Notes: a model not told the origin generated them from the letters alone. A stretch of DNA of 64,000 nt from Devosia sp. 1566 (GCF_004005995.1 NZ_CP034767.1:2356001-2420000); one strand, 5' to 3'. Counted from the first letter of the stretch, positions 50,806-62,862 are shown. Numbers and translations: made by a program.

Positions 50806-50958
50806 TATAGAACCTCCTGGGTTGGGGTTTGAACACCCCTAGGGCCGGGTTGGTTGCCCGGCTCCAGCAAATGCCGCTTTGCCGAACATTAACTGCCCCC
50901 CTTCACGCCACCGCAACGCTCCCGGCGTTAAACCTGGCTTTGTCAGCCGGAGTTCGCC

Positions 50959-51717
50959 ATGACCGCCGCCCCTGCCCTCGCCATTTCCGATCTGTCCAAA
51001 TCCTTTGATCGTCCTGTGATCCAGCAGCTCGATCTCACCGTGCGGCCCGGCGAGTTCTACGCCCTGCTCGGTCCCAATGGCGCGGGCAAGACCACGATCC
51101 TGCGCATGGTGGCGGGACTGCTGCAGCCCGATAGCGGCGCCATTTCCATCTTCGGCATCGATGCGCGGCGAGACCCGGTGGCAGCCAAGCGCATCCTAGC
51201 CTGGGTCTCGGACGAGCCCATGGTTTATGACCGCCTCACCCCGCTGGAATATCTCGAATTCGTGGCCGGCCTTTGGCAGATCAACGCCTCCACCGCCCGT
51301 CGCAAGGCCCATGACCTGATCGACTGGCTCGGCCTCGCGCCCCACGCCAATCAGCTCTGCGGCAGCTTCTCCAAAGGCATGCTGCAAAAAGTCGCCCTTG
51401 CCGGCGCCCTCGTCCACGACCCGCGCCTCATCATCCTCGACGAACCGCTCACCGGACTCGACGCCGGCTCGGCACGCCAGGTCAAGGACGTGCTGCTGGG
51501 CAAGGTGCGCGAAGGCGTCACCGTCATCATGACTACCCACATTCTCGACGTCGCCGAACGCATGGCCGAGCGCATCGGGGTGATCAGCGGTGGCCGGCTC
51601 ATTGCCGAAGGCACGCTTGCCGAGCTGCGCAGCCGGATCGGCGGAGCCAACCAAAGCCTCGAGGATATTTTCCTCGATCTGGTCGCGCGCAACGAACCGG
51701 ATACCGCCGCTGCATGA
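50959..51717 (+). CDS. ABC transporter ATP-binding protein (ABC-2-type exporter)
   Basis: The 252-residue ATPase has Walker A LLGPNGAGKTT, the divergent signature CGSFSKGMLQKV and Walker B LIILDEPLTGLD. It is a DrrA/NatA-like subunit that energises the membrane partner encoded next (ATGA overlap at 51714). Such pairs export lipids, drugs or other small molecules. The cargo is not evident. Confidence 0.92.
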   Translation: MTAAPALAISDLSKSFDRPVIQQLDLTVRPGEFYALLGPNGAGKTTILRMVAGLLQPDSGAISIFGIDARRDPVAAKRILAWVSDEPMVYDRLTPLEYLEFVAGLWQINASTARRKAHDLIDWLGLAPHANQLCGSFSKGMLQKVALAGALVHDPRLIILDEPLTGLDAGSARQVKDVLLGKVREGVTVIMTTHILDVAERMAERIGVISGGRLIAEGTLAELRSRIGGANQSLEDIFLDLVARNEPDTAAA

Positions 51718-53246
51718 CCACAGCGCCCACATCCCTTTTCTGGTTTGCCCGCCACGAGCTCAAGCTCGCCTGGCGCGACTGGCTGGTCATGATGACCGGG
51801 GGCCAGACGGGTCGCCGGGTAGCGATTGTACTGTTCGGTATTTTTGCCGCCGTCCTCTTCCACCTCCTTGCTTATGGGCTGGTGCGCCCCTGGGTCGCGG
51901 CGGGCATCGTCCCCGACAAGCCAACGCTGGTGTTGCTGACCGGCACCGGCCTGCTGTTCTGGTCCGTCACGCTTTCCCAGGCCCTTGAGTCGATCACCCG
52001 CGTTTATTACGCGCGCTCCGACCTCGATCTGATCCTGTCCTCCCCCGCCTCCTCACGCCGCCTCTTTGCCGTTCGCACCGGCGCCGTTGCCATCACCACC
52101 GTGGCCCTCTCCGCCTTGCTCGCCAGCCCGCTCATCAACATGCTGGCCATGCTAGATGGCCCCCGCTGGCTCGCTGCCTATGGCCTTCTTCTCGCCGCGG
52201 GCGCGCTTTCCACCGCCATTGCCGTCGCCATCACCATGGCCTTGTTCCGCCTTGTGGGCGCTAAGCGAACCCGGCTGATCGCCCAGATCGTCGCCGCCAT
52301 TATCGGCGCCGGCTTCATCATTGGCATCCAGGCGGTCGCGATCATTCACTACGGCAGTTTCTCGCGCTTCACCCTGTTCCAGTCTGCCGATCTGGTGAAC
52401 GCCGCTCCGGCTCTCAACAGCCCCGTTTGGCTTCCCGCCCGCGCAGCCCTGGGGGACTGGGCGGCCGTGGCGCTGGCCGCAGCGATCAGCTTTGGTGCCC
52501 TCGCTGGCATGATCGCGCTTTCCGCCTCGAGCTTTGGGCGCCACGCCATTGCCGCGGCAGGTCTGGCCCATGTCCGCGCCGGCAGTGAGCCATCCCCGCC
52601 GCGTTTTCGCCCGATGACGCAAGCCCAGGCGCTGCGCCGCAAGGAATGGCGCCTTCTCAAGCGCGACCCCTGGCTCTTGTCGCAAACGCTGATGCAGATC
52701 CTTTACCTGCTGCCGCCAGCTCTTTTGCTCTGGATCAACTATGGCGACAGCGCCGGCGCCTATGTCGTGGCCGTGCCCGTTCTCGTGATGGCCGCGGGCC
52801 AGCTTGCCGGCGGGCTTGCCTGGCTCGCCATCTCGGGTGAGGACGCCCCTGACCTTGTGGCCACCGCGCCCATCGCGGCGCGCACGGTGCTGATCAGCAA
52901 GATCGAGGCCGTGCTCGCCGTCATTGCGATCATCCTCCTGCCACTGCTCGCCTTGCTGGCTTTGTCCTCGCCAGCCATGGCGGCCGTCACGGCGCTTTGC
53001 GCGGCCCTGTCCGCCGGCTCCGCCACGGCCATCCAGCTCTGGTTCCGCGTCACCGCCAAGCGCTCCATGTTCCGCCGCCGCCAGGTCGCCTCCCGCGCCG
53101 CCACCCTGTCGGAAGCCTTTGCTTCCATCATGTGGGCCGGCACGGGCGCGCTCATGGCGGCGGGCTCGCTCCTCGCAATTGGTCCCGCGCTCGTCGCCGT
53201 TTTTGTGCTGGGGCTGGCCAAGCTGCTCAGCCCCAGGCACGGCTAG
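51714..53246 (+). CDS. ABC exporter membrane protein
   Basis: The 510-residue integral membrane protein has around ten or more helices (VLFHLLAYGLVRPWVAAG; VLLTGTGLLFWSVTLSQALE; TALCAALSAGSATAIQLWF). It is longer than usual for ABC-2 permeases but is translationally coupled to the ATPase gene (ATGA). The region MTQAQALRRKEWRLLKRDPW is a cytoplasmic linker. Substrate unknown. It is convergent with the aldo/keto reductase gene (three-base gap). Confidence 0.85.
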   Translation: MTTAPTSLFWFARHELKLAWRDWLVMMTGGQTGRRVAIVLFGIFAAVLFHLLAYGLVRPWVAAGIVPDKPTLVLLTGTGLLFWSVTLSQALESITRVYYARSDLDLILSSPASSRRLFAVRTGAVAITTVALSALLASPLINMLAMLDGPRWLAAYGLLLAAGALSTAIAVAITMALFRLVGAKRTRLIAQIVAAIIGAGFIIGIQAVAIIHYGSFSRFTLFQSADLVNAAPALNSPVWLPARAALGDWAAVALAAAISFGALAGMIALSASSFGRHAIAAAGLAHVRAGSEPSPPRFRPMTQAQALRRKEWRLLKRDPWLLSQTLMQILYLLPPALLLWINYGDSAGAYVVAVPVLVMAAGQLAGGLAWLAISGEDAPDLVATAPIAARTVLISKIEAVLAVIAIILLPLLALLALSSPAMAAVTALCAALSAGSATAIQLWFRVTAKRSMFRRRQVASRAATLSEAFASIMWAGTGALMAAGSLLAIGPALVAVFVLGLAKLLSPRHG

Positions 53247-53249
53247 TTC

Positions 53250-54086
53250 CTACCAGATCGCGTTATTGGTCGCCGGGTGGCCACCCGTCTTGCCATCTGG
53301 CCGGTCGAGCCCCGCAATCCGCTGCAGGTCTTCCCCGTCCAATTCGAAATCGAACACGTCGATATTGGCCCGGATGCGCTCCGGATGGGTAGACTTGGGA
53401 ATGACGATAAAACCTTCCTGGATGTGCCAGCGTAAAATGGCCTGGGCTGGGCTCTTGCCGTGCTTCTCGGCAATCTCGGCGATTGTGGGGTTCTTGAGCG
53501 CCGCCCCGCTGCCCAGCGGGCTATAGCTCTCGATCGCAATGCGGTTCTTCACATGGAAATCCAGTACGTCGCGCTGCTGGTACTCGGGATGCACCTCGAT
53601 CTGGTTGACCGCCGGGGTCACGCCCGTTTCCCCGATGATCCGCTCCAGATGCTCGGGCAGGAAGTTGGAAACCCCGATGCTCTTGATCAGGCCTTCTTTT
53701 TGCAGCTGCACAAAGGCCTTCCAGGCTTCGGGATACTTGTCCTGCCCCGGTACCGGCCAGTGGATCAAAAACAGATCGAGATAATCGAGCCCGAGCTTTT
53801 CGAGAGACCCATGGAAGCTCTTGATCGCTTTATCATAAGCCTGGTCCCGGGTGCGCAGCTTGGAAGTGATAAACAGCTCTTCGCGTCCGATGCCACTGTC
53901 CTTGATGGCGCGTCCCACGCCTTCCTCATTATTATAGCCCTGGGCCGTATCGATGGAGCGATACCCCGCCTGCAAGGCTTCGCTGACCGCTGCCTGCACT
54001 TCATTATTGGGCACCTGCCAGACCCCGAAGCCAAGCTGGGGAATGGAATTGCCATCATTGAGGGGAACATTGGGGACGCCGGCCAT
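53250..54086 (-). CDS. Aldo/keto reductase
   Basis: The 278-residue enzyme has the AKR barrel and full catalytic tetrad: D46, Y51 (SIDTAQGY), K76 (ITSKLR) and H109 (FLIHWP). The C-terminal cofactor loop is IPKSTHPERIRANIDVFDF. It reduces aldehydes such as methylglyoxal or 2,5-diketo-gluconate in relatives. It starts at ATG 54086 behind AAGGAG. An EcfG-type promoter with one mismatch lies 30 bases upstream, which fits stress-linked aldehyde detoxification. Confidence 0.93.
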   Translation of the reverse strand: MAGVPNVPLNDGNSIPQLGFGVWQVPNNEVQAAVSEALQAGYRSIDTAQGYNNEEGVGRAIKDSGIGREELFITSKLRTRDQAYDKAIKSFHGSLEKLGLDYLDLFLIHWPVPGQDKYPEAWKAFVQLQKEGLIKSIGVSNFLPEHLERIIGETGVTPAVNQIEVHPEYQQRDVLDFHVKNRIAIESYSPLGSGAALKNPTIAEIAEKHGKSPAQAILRWHIQEGFIVIPKSTHPERIRANIDVFDFELDGEDLQRIAGLDRPDGKTGGHPATNNAIW

Positions 54087-54122
54087 GCGAAAGCTCCTTG
54101 CGCAGGTTCAAACTCCCTGCCC

Positions 54123-54147
54123 AACGGCTCTCCGCTCCAAGAGTTCA
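54123..54147 (-). promoter_or_regulatory. Candidate EcfG-type promoter of the aldo/keto reductase gene, one mismatch
   Basis: On the minus strand TGAAC (54147-54143), 16 bases, CGTT (54126-54123). One base differs from GGAAC-N16/17-CGTT. The predicted start site near 54116 lies 30 bases before the ATG. Confidence 0.4.
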
Positions 54148-54183
54148 GCGCCTGGGGATGATCTATCACCCAGGAGGCACCAG

Positions 54184-54477
54184 CTAGCCCTTAGCCTGCG
54201 TCGGCACGAGCTTGAGTTGCGGCCGGCGGGATGCATGGAACAACGTGATTTCGGCTTCGGCTTGCTCGTCGCTTTCGCCGCCAACCAGGCGGTACCCGAA
54301 CCGCTCGGCCAGGGGGCGCAGTTGCTCGACGCACTCAGCCCGCACCCGCCGCTCGATCACCGGCTCGCCAAGAGCCATCAACACAACCGCCGCACCGATC
54401 TCTACACCCAGGTCGAACTCATCGTCCCGGCCCGGAAACCGTACCCGCACTCCATCTAGCACCTCGATCTGGCGCAT
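54184..54477 (-). CDS. Conserved small hypothetical protein, 97 residues
   Basis: The ATG at 54477 is preceded by GTAGGAG. The acidic soluble protein (MRQIEVLDGVRVRFPGRDDE; GAAVVLMALGEPVIERRVRA) has a mixed alpha/beta look and ends in a basic tail (RRPQLKLVPTQAKG). I recognise no family. It lies opposite the YsnF-type gene and can use the minus-strand reading of the same EcfG promoter, so it may be a stress gene. Confidence 0.6.
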   Translation of the reverse strand: MRQIEVLDGVRVRFPGRDDEFDLGVEIGAAVVLMALGEPVIERRVRAECVEQLRPLAERFGYRLVGGESDEQAEAEITLFHASRRPQLKLVPTQAKG

Positions 54478-54565
54478 CCACGAACTCCTACTAACACTCG
54501 ATCATCACTCTGACGTGGTGAAAGCCATGTTAACAAAACCGTGCCCGCCCGGCACTTCACAATTG

Positions 54566-54590
54566 GGAACCAAGCCTGAATCCGCCCGTT
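54566..54590 (+). promoter_or_regulatory. EcfG-type promoter of the YsnF/DUF2382 pair (inverted, bidirectional)
   Basis: GGAAC (54566-54570), 16 bases, CGTT (54587-54590) is a perfect match. The same stretch read on the minus strand gives GGAAC (54592-54588), 16 bases, GGTT (54571-54568), one base from consensus, so the site can fire toward the gene at 54477 as well. The start site near 54597 gives a 25-base leader to ATG 54622. Confidence 0.72.
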
Positions 54591-54621
54591 CCCTTGGCCT
54601 CGACACAGCGGCGGAACAGCA

Positions 54622-55020
54622 ATGACAGACGCCCAAGATACCCTGCAGGTCGTTGACGAGTTTTCGACCATTCGTAAGCAGGACGTGGTCACCGGCAAGG
54701 TCCGGGTTAGCACCAAGACTGAGCTCGTGGAGGACGTGGTTTCGGCCATGCTCGACCGCCAGGATGTTGAAGTGACCCGCGTCCCGCGTGGGATCGAGAT
54801 CGCCGAGGCCCCCCCAATCCGAACCGAAGGGGATACCACCATCATCCCCGTCGTTGAGGAGGTTCTCGTGGTCGAAAAGCGCCTGGTGCTCAAGGAGGAG
54901 CTTCATCTGCGCCGTTCTGTATCGCGTGAGCACGTCGAATTACCGATCACCCTGCGCAAGCAGCACGCGGTGGTTGAAAGAAGTGAAACGGACCAACCCA
55001 ACATCGAAGAGGAACAATAA
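54622..55020 (+). CDS. DUF2382 (YsnF/AvaK C-terminal domain) stress protein
   Basis: The 132-residue protein is almost only a DUF2382 domain: paired repeats of TTIIPVVEEVLVVEKRLVLK and EELHLRRSVSREHVELPI. The repeats have beta-alpha character. The family occurs with general-stress genes in bacteria and cyanobacteria. The stop codon is directly followed by the ATG of the next gene, which carries the same domain plus a 17M-like N-terminus. Confidence 0.88.
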   Translation: MTDAQDTLQVVDEFSTIRKQDVVTGKVRVSTKTELVEDVVSAMLDRQDVEVTRVPRGIEIAEAPPIRTEGDTTIIPVVEEVLVVEKRLVLKEELHLRRSVSREHVELPITLRKQHAVVERSETDQPNIEEEQ

Positions 55021-56037
55021 ATGAGCCAGTTTTCCGCAACCGGCGCCGAGCGCACGCTTTCGGCATTTTTCGACTCCCGCAGCGAAGCTGATCGCGCTGT
55101 CGAGCGGCTGATTGACGCGGGCATCTCGCGCGACAATGTTCGCCTTGTGCCTGGCTACGAGAATGACGAACCTGTGCAGAATCGCGAAGAAACCCACCGC
55201 GGCTTCTTTGCCTCGTTGGCTGATTTCTTCATGCCCGACGAGGACCGCTACACCTATGCCGAGGGCCTGAGCCGCGGCGGTTATCTGGTGACCGTCAGCG
55301 ATCTGGATTCAACGAACCACGATACCGCTCTCGACATCCTGGATGACGAAGGGGCCATCGATCTGGACGAGCGCGAGGAAAGCTGGCGCACGGAAGGCTG
55401 GACCGGTTACACGACCGATTATTCCGGCACTGCCCGCCGCGCCGCCGACTCCACCAATAGCTCCGGCGGCACTCTGGGTGCAGGCACCACCAGCGGCAGC
55501 ACGCTGGGCGCGAGCGGCGTAGGCGCCACCACCACCTCGGACATTGCCGGCTCGACTGGCAGCGCGGGCTACGCCTCGACTAGCCAGGGCCAGACAACCT
55601 CCACCTCGGGTGCCGGTTATACCGATCGCACGACCTCCGAGTTCGGTACTGATGAAGTGATCCCGGTGGTTGAGGAAGAACTGCGCGTTGGCAAGCGTGA
55701 CGTCAATCTGGGTCGGGTCCGCGTCCGCTCCTATGTTCGCGAGGAACCCGTCAGCGCCAATGTGAACCTCTATGAGGAGCGCGTGACCATCGAGCGTCGC
55801 CCCGTGGATCGTGCTTTGGGCGCCGGCGACGCCGCCTTCCAGGATCGCACCATCGAGGCCGAGGAGCACGCCGAAGAAGCTGTGGTCGACAAGCAGGCTC
55901 GCGTTACCGAGGAAATCTCCCTGCGCAAGGAGGGAGCCAGCCGCGAGGAAACCATCAGCGACACCGTGCGCAAGACCGAAGTGGAAGTCGAGGACGACCG
56001 CAATACCGGCCTTGGCGACCGCAAGACCAGCATCTAG
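55021..56037 (+). CDS. YsnF/AvaK stress protein with general-stress-17M-like and DUF2382 domains
   Basis: The 338-residue protein has three parts. A 17M-like N-terminal domain (about residues 1-105) carries TLSAFFDSRSEADRAVERLI. A Ser/Thr/Gly-rich unstructured linker covers about residues 145-205. A C-terminal DUF2382 domain carries EVIPVVEEELRVGKRDVNLG and VNLYEERVTIERRPVDRAL. It is co-transcribed with the single-domain gene before it under an EcfG-type promoter. Function is unknown beyond a stress association, and it is probably cytoplasmic. Confidence 0.88.
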   Translation: MSQFSATGAERTLSAFFDSRSEADRAVERLIDAGISRDNVRLVPGYENDEPVQNREETHRGFFASLADFFMPDEDRYTYAEGLSRGGYLVTVSDLDSTNHDTALDILDDEGAIDLDEREESWRTEGWTGYTTDYSGTARRAADSTNSSGGTLGAGTTSGSTLGASGVGATTTSDIAGSTGSAGYASTSQGQTTSTSGAGYTDRTTSEFGTDEVIPVVEEELRVGKRDVNLGRVRVRSYVREEPVSANVNLYEERVTIERRPVDRALGAGDAAFQDRTIEAEEHAEEAVVDKQARVTEEISLRKEGASREETISDTVRKTEVEVEDDRNTGLGDRKTSI

Positions 56038-56060
56038 CCCAAGGCTTGATGCCATACCGG

Positions 56061-56086
56061 CCCCGCTCTTTGGAGCGGGGCTTTTT
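56061..56086 (+). terminator. Intrinsic terminator after the YsnF pair
   Basis: CCCCGCTC (56061-56068), loop TTTG, GAGCGGGG (56073-56080), CTTTTT. This is a perfect Rho-independent terminator 23 bases after the stop codon. Confidence 0.92.
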
Positions 56087-56138
56087 CATGCCTGCGCTCT
56101 CCGGGCCGCTCCGCCACCGGCGGCAGCCCGGTCGTCGG

Positions 56139-56384
56139 TTAGCCCTGCGCGCGCGCCAGTGGATAACCTTCCGCATAATACAGATCACGAATATCGCTGC
56201 CTTCGAAGCGCTGCTCGTCGACTTCGAGCAACGAGCCACGCAGCAATTCCGCTGGCATCTCTTCGATGGCGTAGCGGAGCGCCTCGGCGGCCGAAGTGAA
56301 GCGCTGGTAACGCACCTGGCGAGATTTGTAGAAGCTCTTGCTAGGGTAAAGTTCGGCCGCGGCATTGTAGTTGAAACTGGACAT
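56139..56384 (-). CDS. Conserved small hypothetical protein, 81 residues
   Basis: The ATG at 56384 has CAGGTG upstream. The product (MSSFNYNAAAELYPSKSFYK; TSAAEALRYAIEEMPAELLR) is soluble and helical and ends in an acidic segment (EVDEQRFEGSDIRDLYYAEG). Similar small proteins occur in many Hyphomicrobiales, as I recall, but I know no function. Confidence 0.6.
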   Translation of the reverse strand: MSSFNYNAAAELYPSKSFYKSRQVRYQRFTSAAEALRYAIEEMPAELLRGSLLEVDEQRFEGSDIRDLYYAEGYPLARAQG

Positions 56385-56684
56385 GGGCACCTGCCTGGGG
56401 ATCAAGATGGACGGGCAGCACGGGCTCAAAAGCGCGGCGCTGCGGGGAGTCGCAAGTCTCGGGGATCGCCAAGCAACCGGCAGGACCGGGAGGATCAGGT
56501 AGCCAATTGGCCGAAAACATACCGCTCATATATGCTCTTCCGCAGGGCTAATTACAAGGCGCCGCCCTGGCCGCGCCTTCGCCTTAGCTCTGCAGCCCTT
56601 GCCCAGCGCCCCTCCTGCTCCGCCAGCAGATGTGCTAGAATTTGGCGGCGCTCCAGGCACCATCACCACCAGGGAGGCTTGCTC

Positions 56685-56996
56685 ATGGCTGGAACCAACA
56701 CCGACTCAAAGCCTCGCGTCGAGACGCGCCAGAAAACTGCCCGCCCGCCCTTGCACAAGGTCATCCTCGTCAATGACGATTTCACGCCGCGCGAATTCGT
56801 CGTGCGGCTGCTCAAGGCCGAATTCCGCGTGCCCGAAGCCCAGGCCCTTGGCATCATGCTGACGGCCCACACCAAGGGGTCGTGCGTGGTTGCCGTGTTC
56901 ACCAAGGAGATCGCGGAGGAAAAGGCCAACCGGGCCACCGAAACGGCCCGCAGCAAGGGCTACCCGCTGCTGTTCACCACCGAGCCGGAGGAATAA
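56685..56996 (+). CDS. clpS: ATP-dependent Clp protease adaptor ClpS (ClpS2-type)
   Basis: The 103-residue adaptor delivers N-degron substrates to ClpAP. It has the substrate-binding residues D31, D32 (VNDDFTPREFVVRLLKAEF) and H62 (AHTKGSC). It matches the ClpS2 subgroup of alphaproteobacteria by the KGSCVVAVFT and GYPLLFTTEPEE segments. It starts at ATG 56685 behind AGGGAGG. There is no clpA beside it. DUF2277 follows after two bases. Confidence 0.92.
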   Translation: MAGTNTDSKPRVETRQKTARPPLHKVILVNDDFTPREFVVRLLKAEFRVPEAQALGIMLTAHTKGSCVVAVFTKEIAEEKANRATETARSKGYPLLFTTEPEE

Positions 56997-56998
56997 AC

Positions 56999-57280
56999 AT
57001 GTGCCGCAACATCAAGCCGCTGTTCAATTTCGAGCCGCCCGCGAGCGGCAACGAGATCCACGACGCCGCGCTCCAGTTCGTGCGCAAGGTTTCGGGCTTT
57101 ACGGCGCCATCAAAGGCTAACGAGGCCGCTTTCCATGAGGCCGTCGAAGCCATCGAGCGCAATCTGCGCCACCTGCTGCAGTCGCTCGAGACCGCAGCCC
57201 CGCCCAAGGATCGGGAGATCGAAGCCGCCAAGGCGCGGGCTCGCAATCGCGAGCGCTACGGCAGCGCTTCAGCCAACTAG
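56999..57280 (+). CDS. DUF2277-domain protein
   Basis: The 93-residue protein has the DUF2277 pattern MCRNIKPLFNFEPPASGNEI, then ALQFVRKVSGFTAPSKANEA and an Arg/Glu-rich helical tail. It starts two bases after the clpS stop, so it is co-transcribed. Function unknown. It overlaps the motB stop by four bases on the opposite strand. Confidence 0.85.
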   Translation: MCRNIKPLFNFEPPASGNEIHDAALQFVRKVSGFTAPSKANEAAFHEAVEAIERNLRHLLQSLETAAPPKDREIEAAKARARNRERYGSASAN

Positions 57281-58191
57281 AAGCTTAAGCCGGCCGGCAC
57301 CGGCGGGGCTTGGTTGAGCACGACGATTTTGATCCGCTCATTGGCCGCCTGATAGGGGTCGTTGGGAAAGAACGGATCGGCACTCGCCCTGCCGCTCACA
57401 GCGCTCACCCGGTCATCGGAGAGCCCGAACTCGCCCAACAGCCCCCGCACCACATTGGCCCGATCGCTCGAAAGCTCCCAGGAGCCATAGCGCGGATTGA
57501 CATATGTGCCACCCGCCGCCGTGTGGCCCGAGATCGTGATCTGGCTCGAAAGCTTCTGCAAAATCGGCCCTAGCGCAGCAATCGCCTGGCGCGCCGGCTC
57601 GGTGGGGTATTTCGATCCTTCGGGGAACATGGGCGTCCCTTCCTGGTCGATGATCTGGATGTCGAGGCCGTCCTCGGTCGCTTCCACCAGCAGATTATCG
57701 GCGATCTCCGTGATATCGGGCAGCGCCTGCCAGGCCTGGCGGATGCTGGCCGCAGCGCTGTGAAAGGCCTGGACTGTGTTCAAGTCCTTGGGCGCAACGC
57801 CAGTGGTAGTTTCGGTTGCGCCGGTCTCGCCCTTGATCCCCTCGGTTCCCGCTTCCTGGCTGCCCGCGCGCGTGCTTGCGGGGGAAGTAGCCGCCTCCTG
57901 CTGGTCCTTGAGCGAAGTGCCGGCCATCTTGGCGCCAGCGGCGTCAAGCGCCGTGCCCCCCAGTAAGCCCCCCGCCCCGCTCGTCGTCGGCGCAATGCTC
58001 GGCGGGGCGAAATAATCCGCCAGGCCTTCCTTCTGCTCCGGCGTCGTCATGCTGATCAGCCAGAGCAGCAAGAAGAACGCCATCATTGCCGTCACGAAAT
58101 CGGCATAGGCGATCTTCCAAGCCCCGCCATGATGGGCGTGGGCCGCCTTCTTGACCTTCTTGATGATGATGGGCTGATTATACTGGGCCAT
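57277..58191 (-). CDS. motB: Flagellar motor stator protein MotB
   Basis: The 304-residue stator protein has one N-terminal helix with the essential D31 (WKIAYADFVTAMMAFFLLLW), a long periplasmic linker rich in Gly/Ser/Thr (about residues 60-140) and a C-terminal OmpA-type peptidoglycan domain (TISGHTAAGG, YGSWELSSDRANVVRG). It follows motA by twelve bases. No other flagellar genes are in the window. Confidence 0.95.
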   Translation of the reverse strand: MAQYNQPIIIKKVKKAAHAHHGGAWKIAYADFVTAMMAFFLLLWLISMTTPEQKEGLADYFAPPSIAPTTSGAGGLLGGTALDAAGAKMAGTSLKDQQEAATSPASTRAGSQEAGTEGIKGETGATETTTGVAPKDLNTVQAFHSAAASIRQAWQALPDITEIADNLLVEATEDGLDIQIIDQEGTPMFPEGSKYPTEPARQAIAALGPILQKLSSQITISGHTAAGGTYVNPRYGSWELSSDRANVVRGLLGEFGLSDDRVSAVSGRASADPFFPNDPYQAANERIKIVVLNQAPPVPAGLSF

Positions 58192-58203
58192 GGCGTTCTA
58201 CTC

Positions 58204-59064
58204 TTATGCCGCGGCCAGGTTTGCCGTTGCCGCATCGACCTCTTCAAAACTCGGGCGGTCTTCCGACAGCAGCGCCTTGCGCGCAAATTCGATCGCCATC
58301 ACCGGCACCTGCCCCGATATATGGGCGAGCAGGCCGACCTTGAGCGACAGGAAGTATTTCGATTCCGCCTGGTAGATATTGTTGAGCGACTGGGCGAAGG
58401 GCGCAAAGAACCCATAGGCGACGAACACGCCAAAGAACGTGCCCACCAGCGCGCCGCCGATCATGTGGCCCAAAACTTCGGGCGGCTCGCTGATCGCGCC
58501 CATCGTGTGGATCACGCCCAGCACCGCCGCCACGATCCCGAGCGCCGGCGTACCATCGGCCAGCGCCTGCATGGCGCCCACGATCCGATATTGCTCCTGA
58601 TGGTGGGTCTCCAGCTCCTCATCCATCAGGGCTTCCATCTCATGGACATTATTGGACCCGAGCGTCACCATGCGCAGATAGTCGCACACGAACTCCACCG
58701 CATGGTGGTTGTTGGCAAAGGTCGGGAAACGCTTGAACAGCTCCGATTCATGCGGGTTTTCGATATGCGGCTCGAGCGCCAGGATGCCCTTGGCCTGCAC
58801 CAGCTTGAACAGCGTGAACTGCATGCCCAGCAGCTCGACATAAGCGGCCTTGTTGTATTTTGGGCCTTTGAACAGCGTCGCAAAAGCCCCCAGCGTGCCC
58901 TTGATCACCGGCCCGGTATTGCCGATCACGAAGGCCCCGATCGCGGCCCCCAGGATGATGATGAATTCAAAGGGCTGCCACAGCACCGCAAAATGCCCGC
59001 CCACGCCGGCATAGCCGCCCATGACGCAGCCGACCACGATCAGAATACCGACAAGAAGGCGCAT
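58204..59064 (-). CDS. motA: Flagellar motor stator protein MotA
   Basis: The 286-residue membrane protein has four helices (MRLLVGILIVVGCVMGGYAG; FEFIIILGAAIGAFVIG; and two near TPALGIVAAVLGVIHTMGAI). It forms the proton-conducting channel with MotB. The start ATG 59064 gives the typical length; the longer frame is not supported. It pairs with motB in a two-gene unit. The cytoplasmic loop between the second and third helices carries the usual charged residues. Confidence 0.95.
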   Translation of the reverse strand: MRLLVGILIVVGCVMGGYAGVGGHFAVLWQPFEFIIILGAAIGAFVIGNTGPVIKGTLGAFATLFKGPKYNKAAYVELLGMQFTLFKLVQAKGILALEPHIENPHESELFKRFPTFANNHHAVEFVCDYLRMVTLGSNNVHEMEALMDEELETHHQEQYRIVGAMQALADGTPALGIVAAVLGVIHTMGAISEPPEVLGHMIGGALVGTFFGVFVAYGFFAPFAQSLNNIYQAESKYFLSLKVGLLAHISGQVPVMAIEFARKALLSEDRPSFEEVDAATANLAAA

Positions 59065-59536
59065 GCAGCATACACTCGCTTTGAAGGCCGCCCTCGCGCC
59101 GCGAACTTTGCCGCTGCTGCCGGATCTGCCCACTTGAACTCACGGGCGCCGCGATCCTGGCTCCCCAGCCGCACTATTGGCCAAGTCCACTTAACATGCC
59201 GTGTATTTGCCGCATTTGCGCAACACCGCAGCCAAACCCCAGCGGCAGCGCGGTTTTTACCCCGCCCGGGCAAGGCGCCCCGCGTCAGTTCCCCGCGTTA
59301 TGCAGAGCTGCCACCCCCTTCCCTTTCCCCACCATCTCGGCTAGACAGCCCACCTAACCACCATGTCTGGAATCTGACCCCGCGCGCGCAGCGCTGCCGC
59401 CGCGCGAGTTTGCCACGACAGGTGCTGTCCGGGCGATTCCCTCCTTCTCGCCGGGCTCTCGGAGCGTTGCCGGAAAAGTGGTTCTCACTTTTGCTCGGCA
59501 GCGCGCCACTACGACGTGAACAGTTGAGCGAGCACC
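59065..59536. other. 472-base intergenic region between motA and carB
   Basis: This holds the divergent promoters of motAB and carB and the carB leader. The only clear structure is a palindrome at 59474-59492. I see no convincing ORF, RNA gene or sigma-consensus site. Confidence 0.6.
59474..59492 (+). repeat. Stem-loop/palindrome in the carB leader
   Basis: AAAAGTG (59474-59480), loop GTTCT, CACTTTT (59486-59492), flanked by GCCG and CGGC as an outer stem. Its core resembles the intergenic palindromes common in rhizobial genomes (RIME/RPE-like, from memory). It lies 45 bases before the carB ATG and could also be a leader structure. Confidence 0.4.
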
Positions 59537-62848
<3,312 letters not shown>

Positions 62849-62862
62849 ATTGGTCAGGAGCC

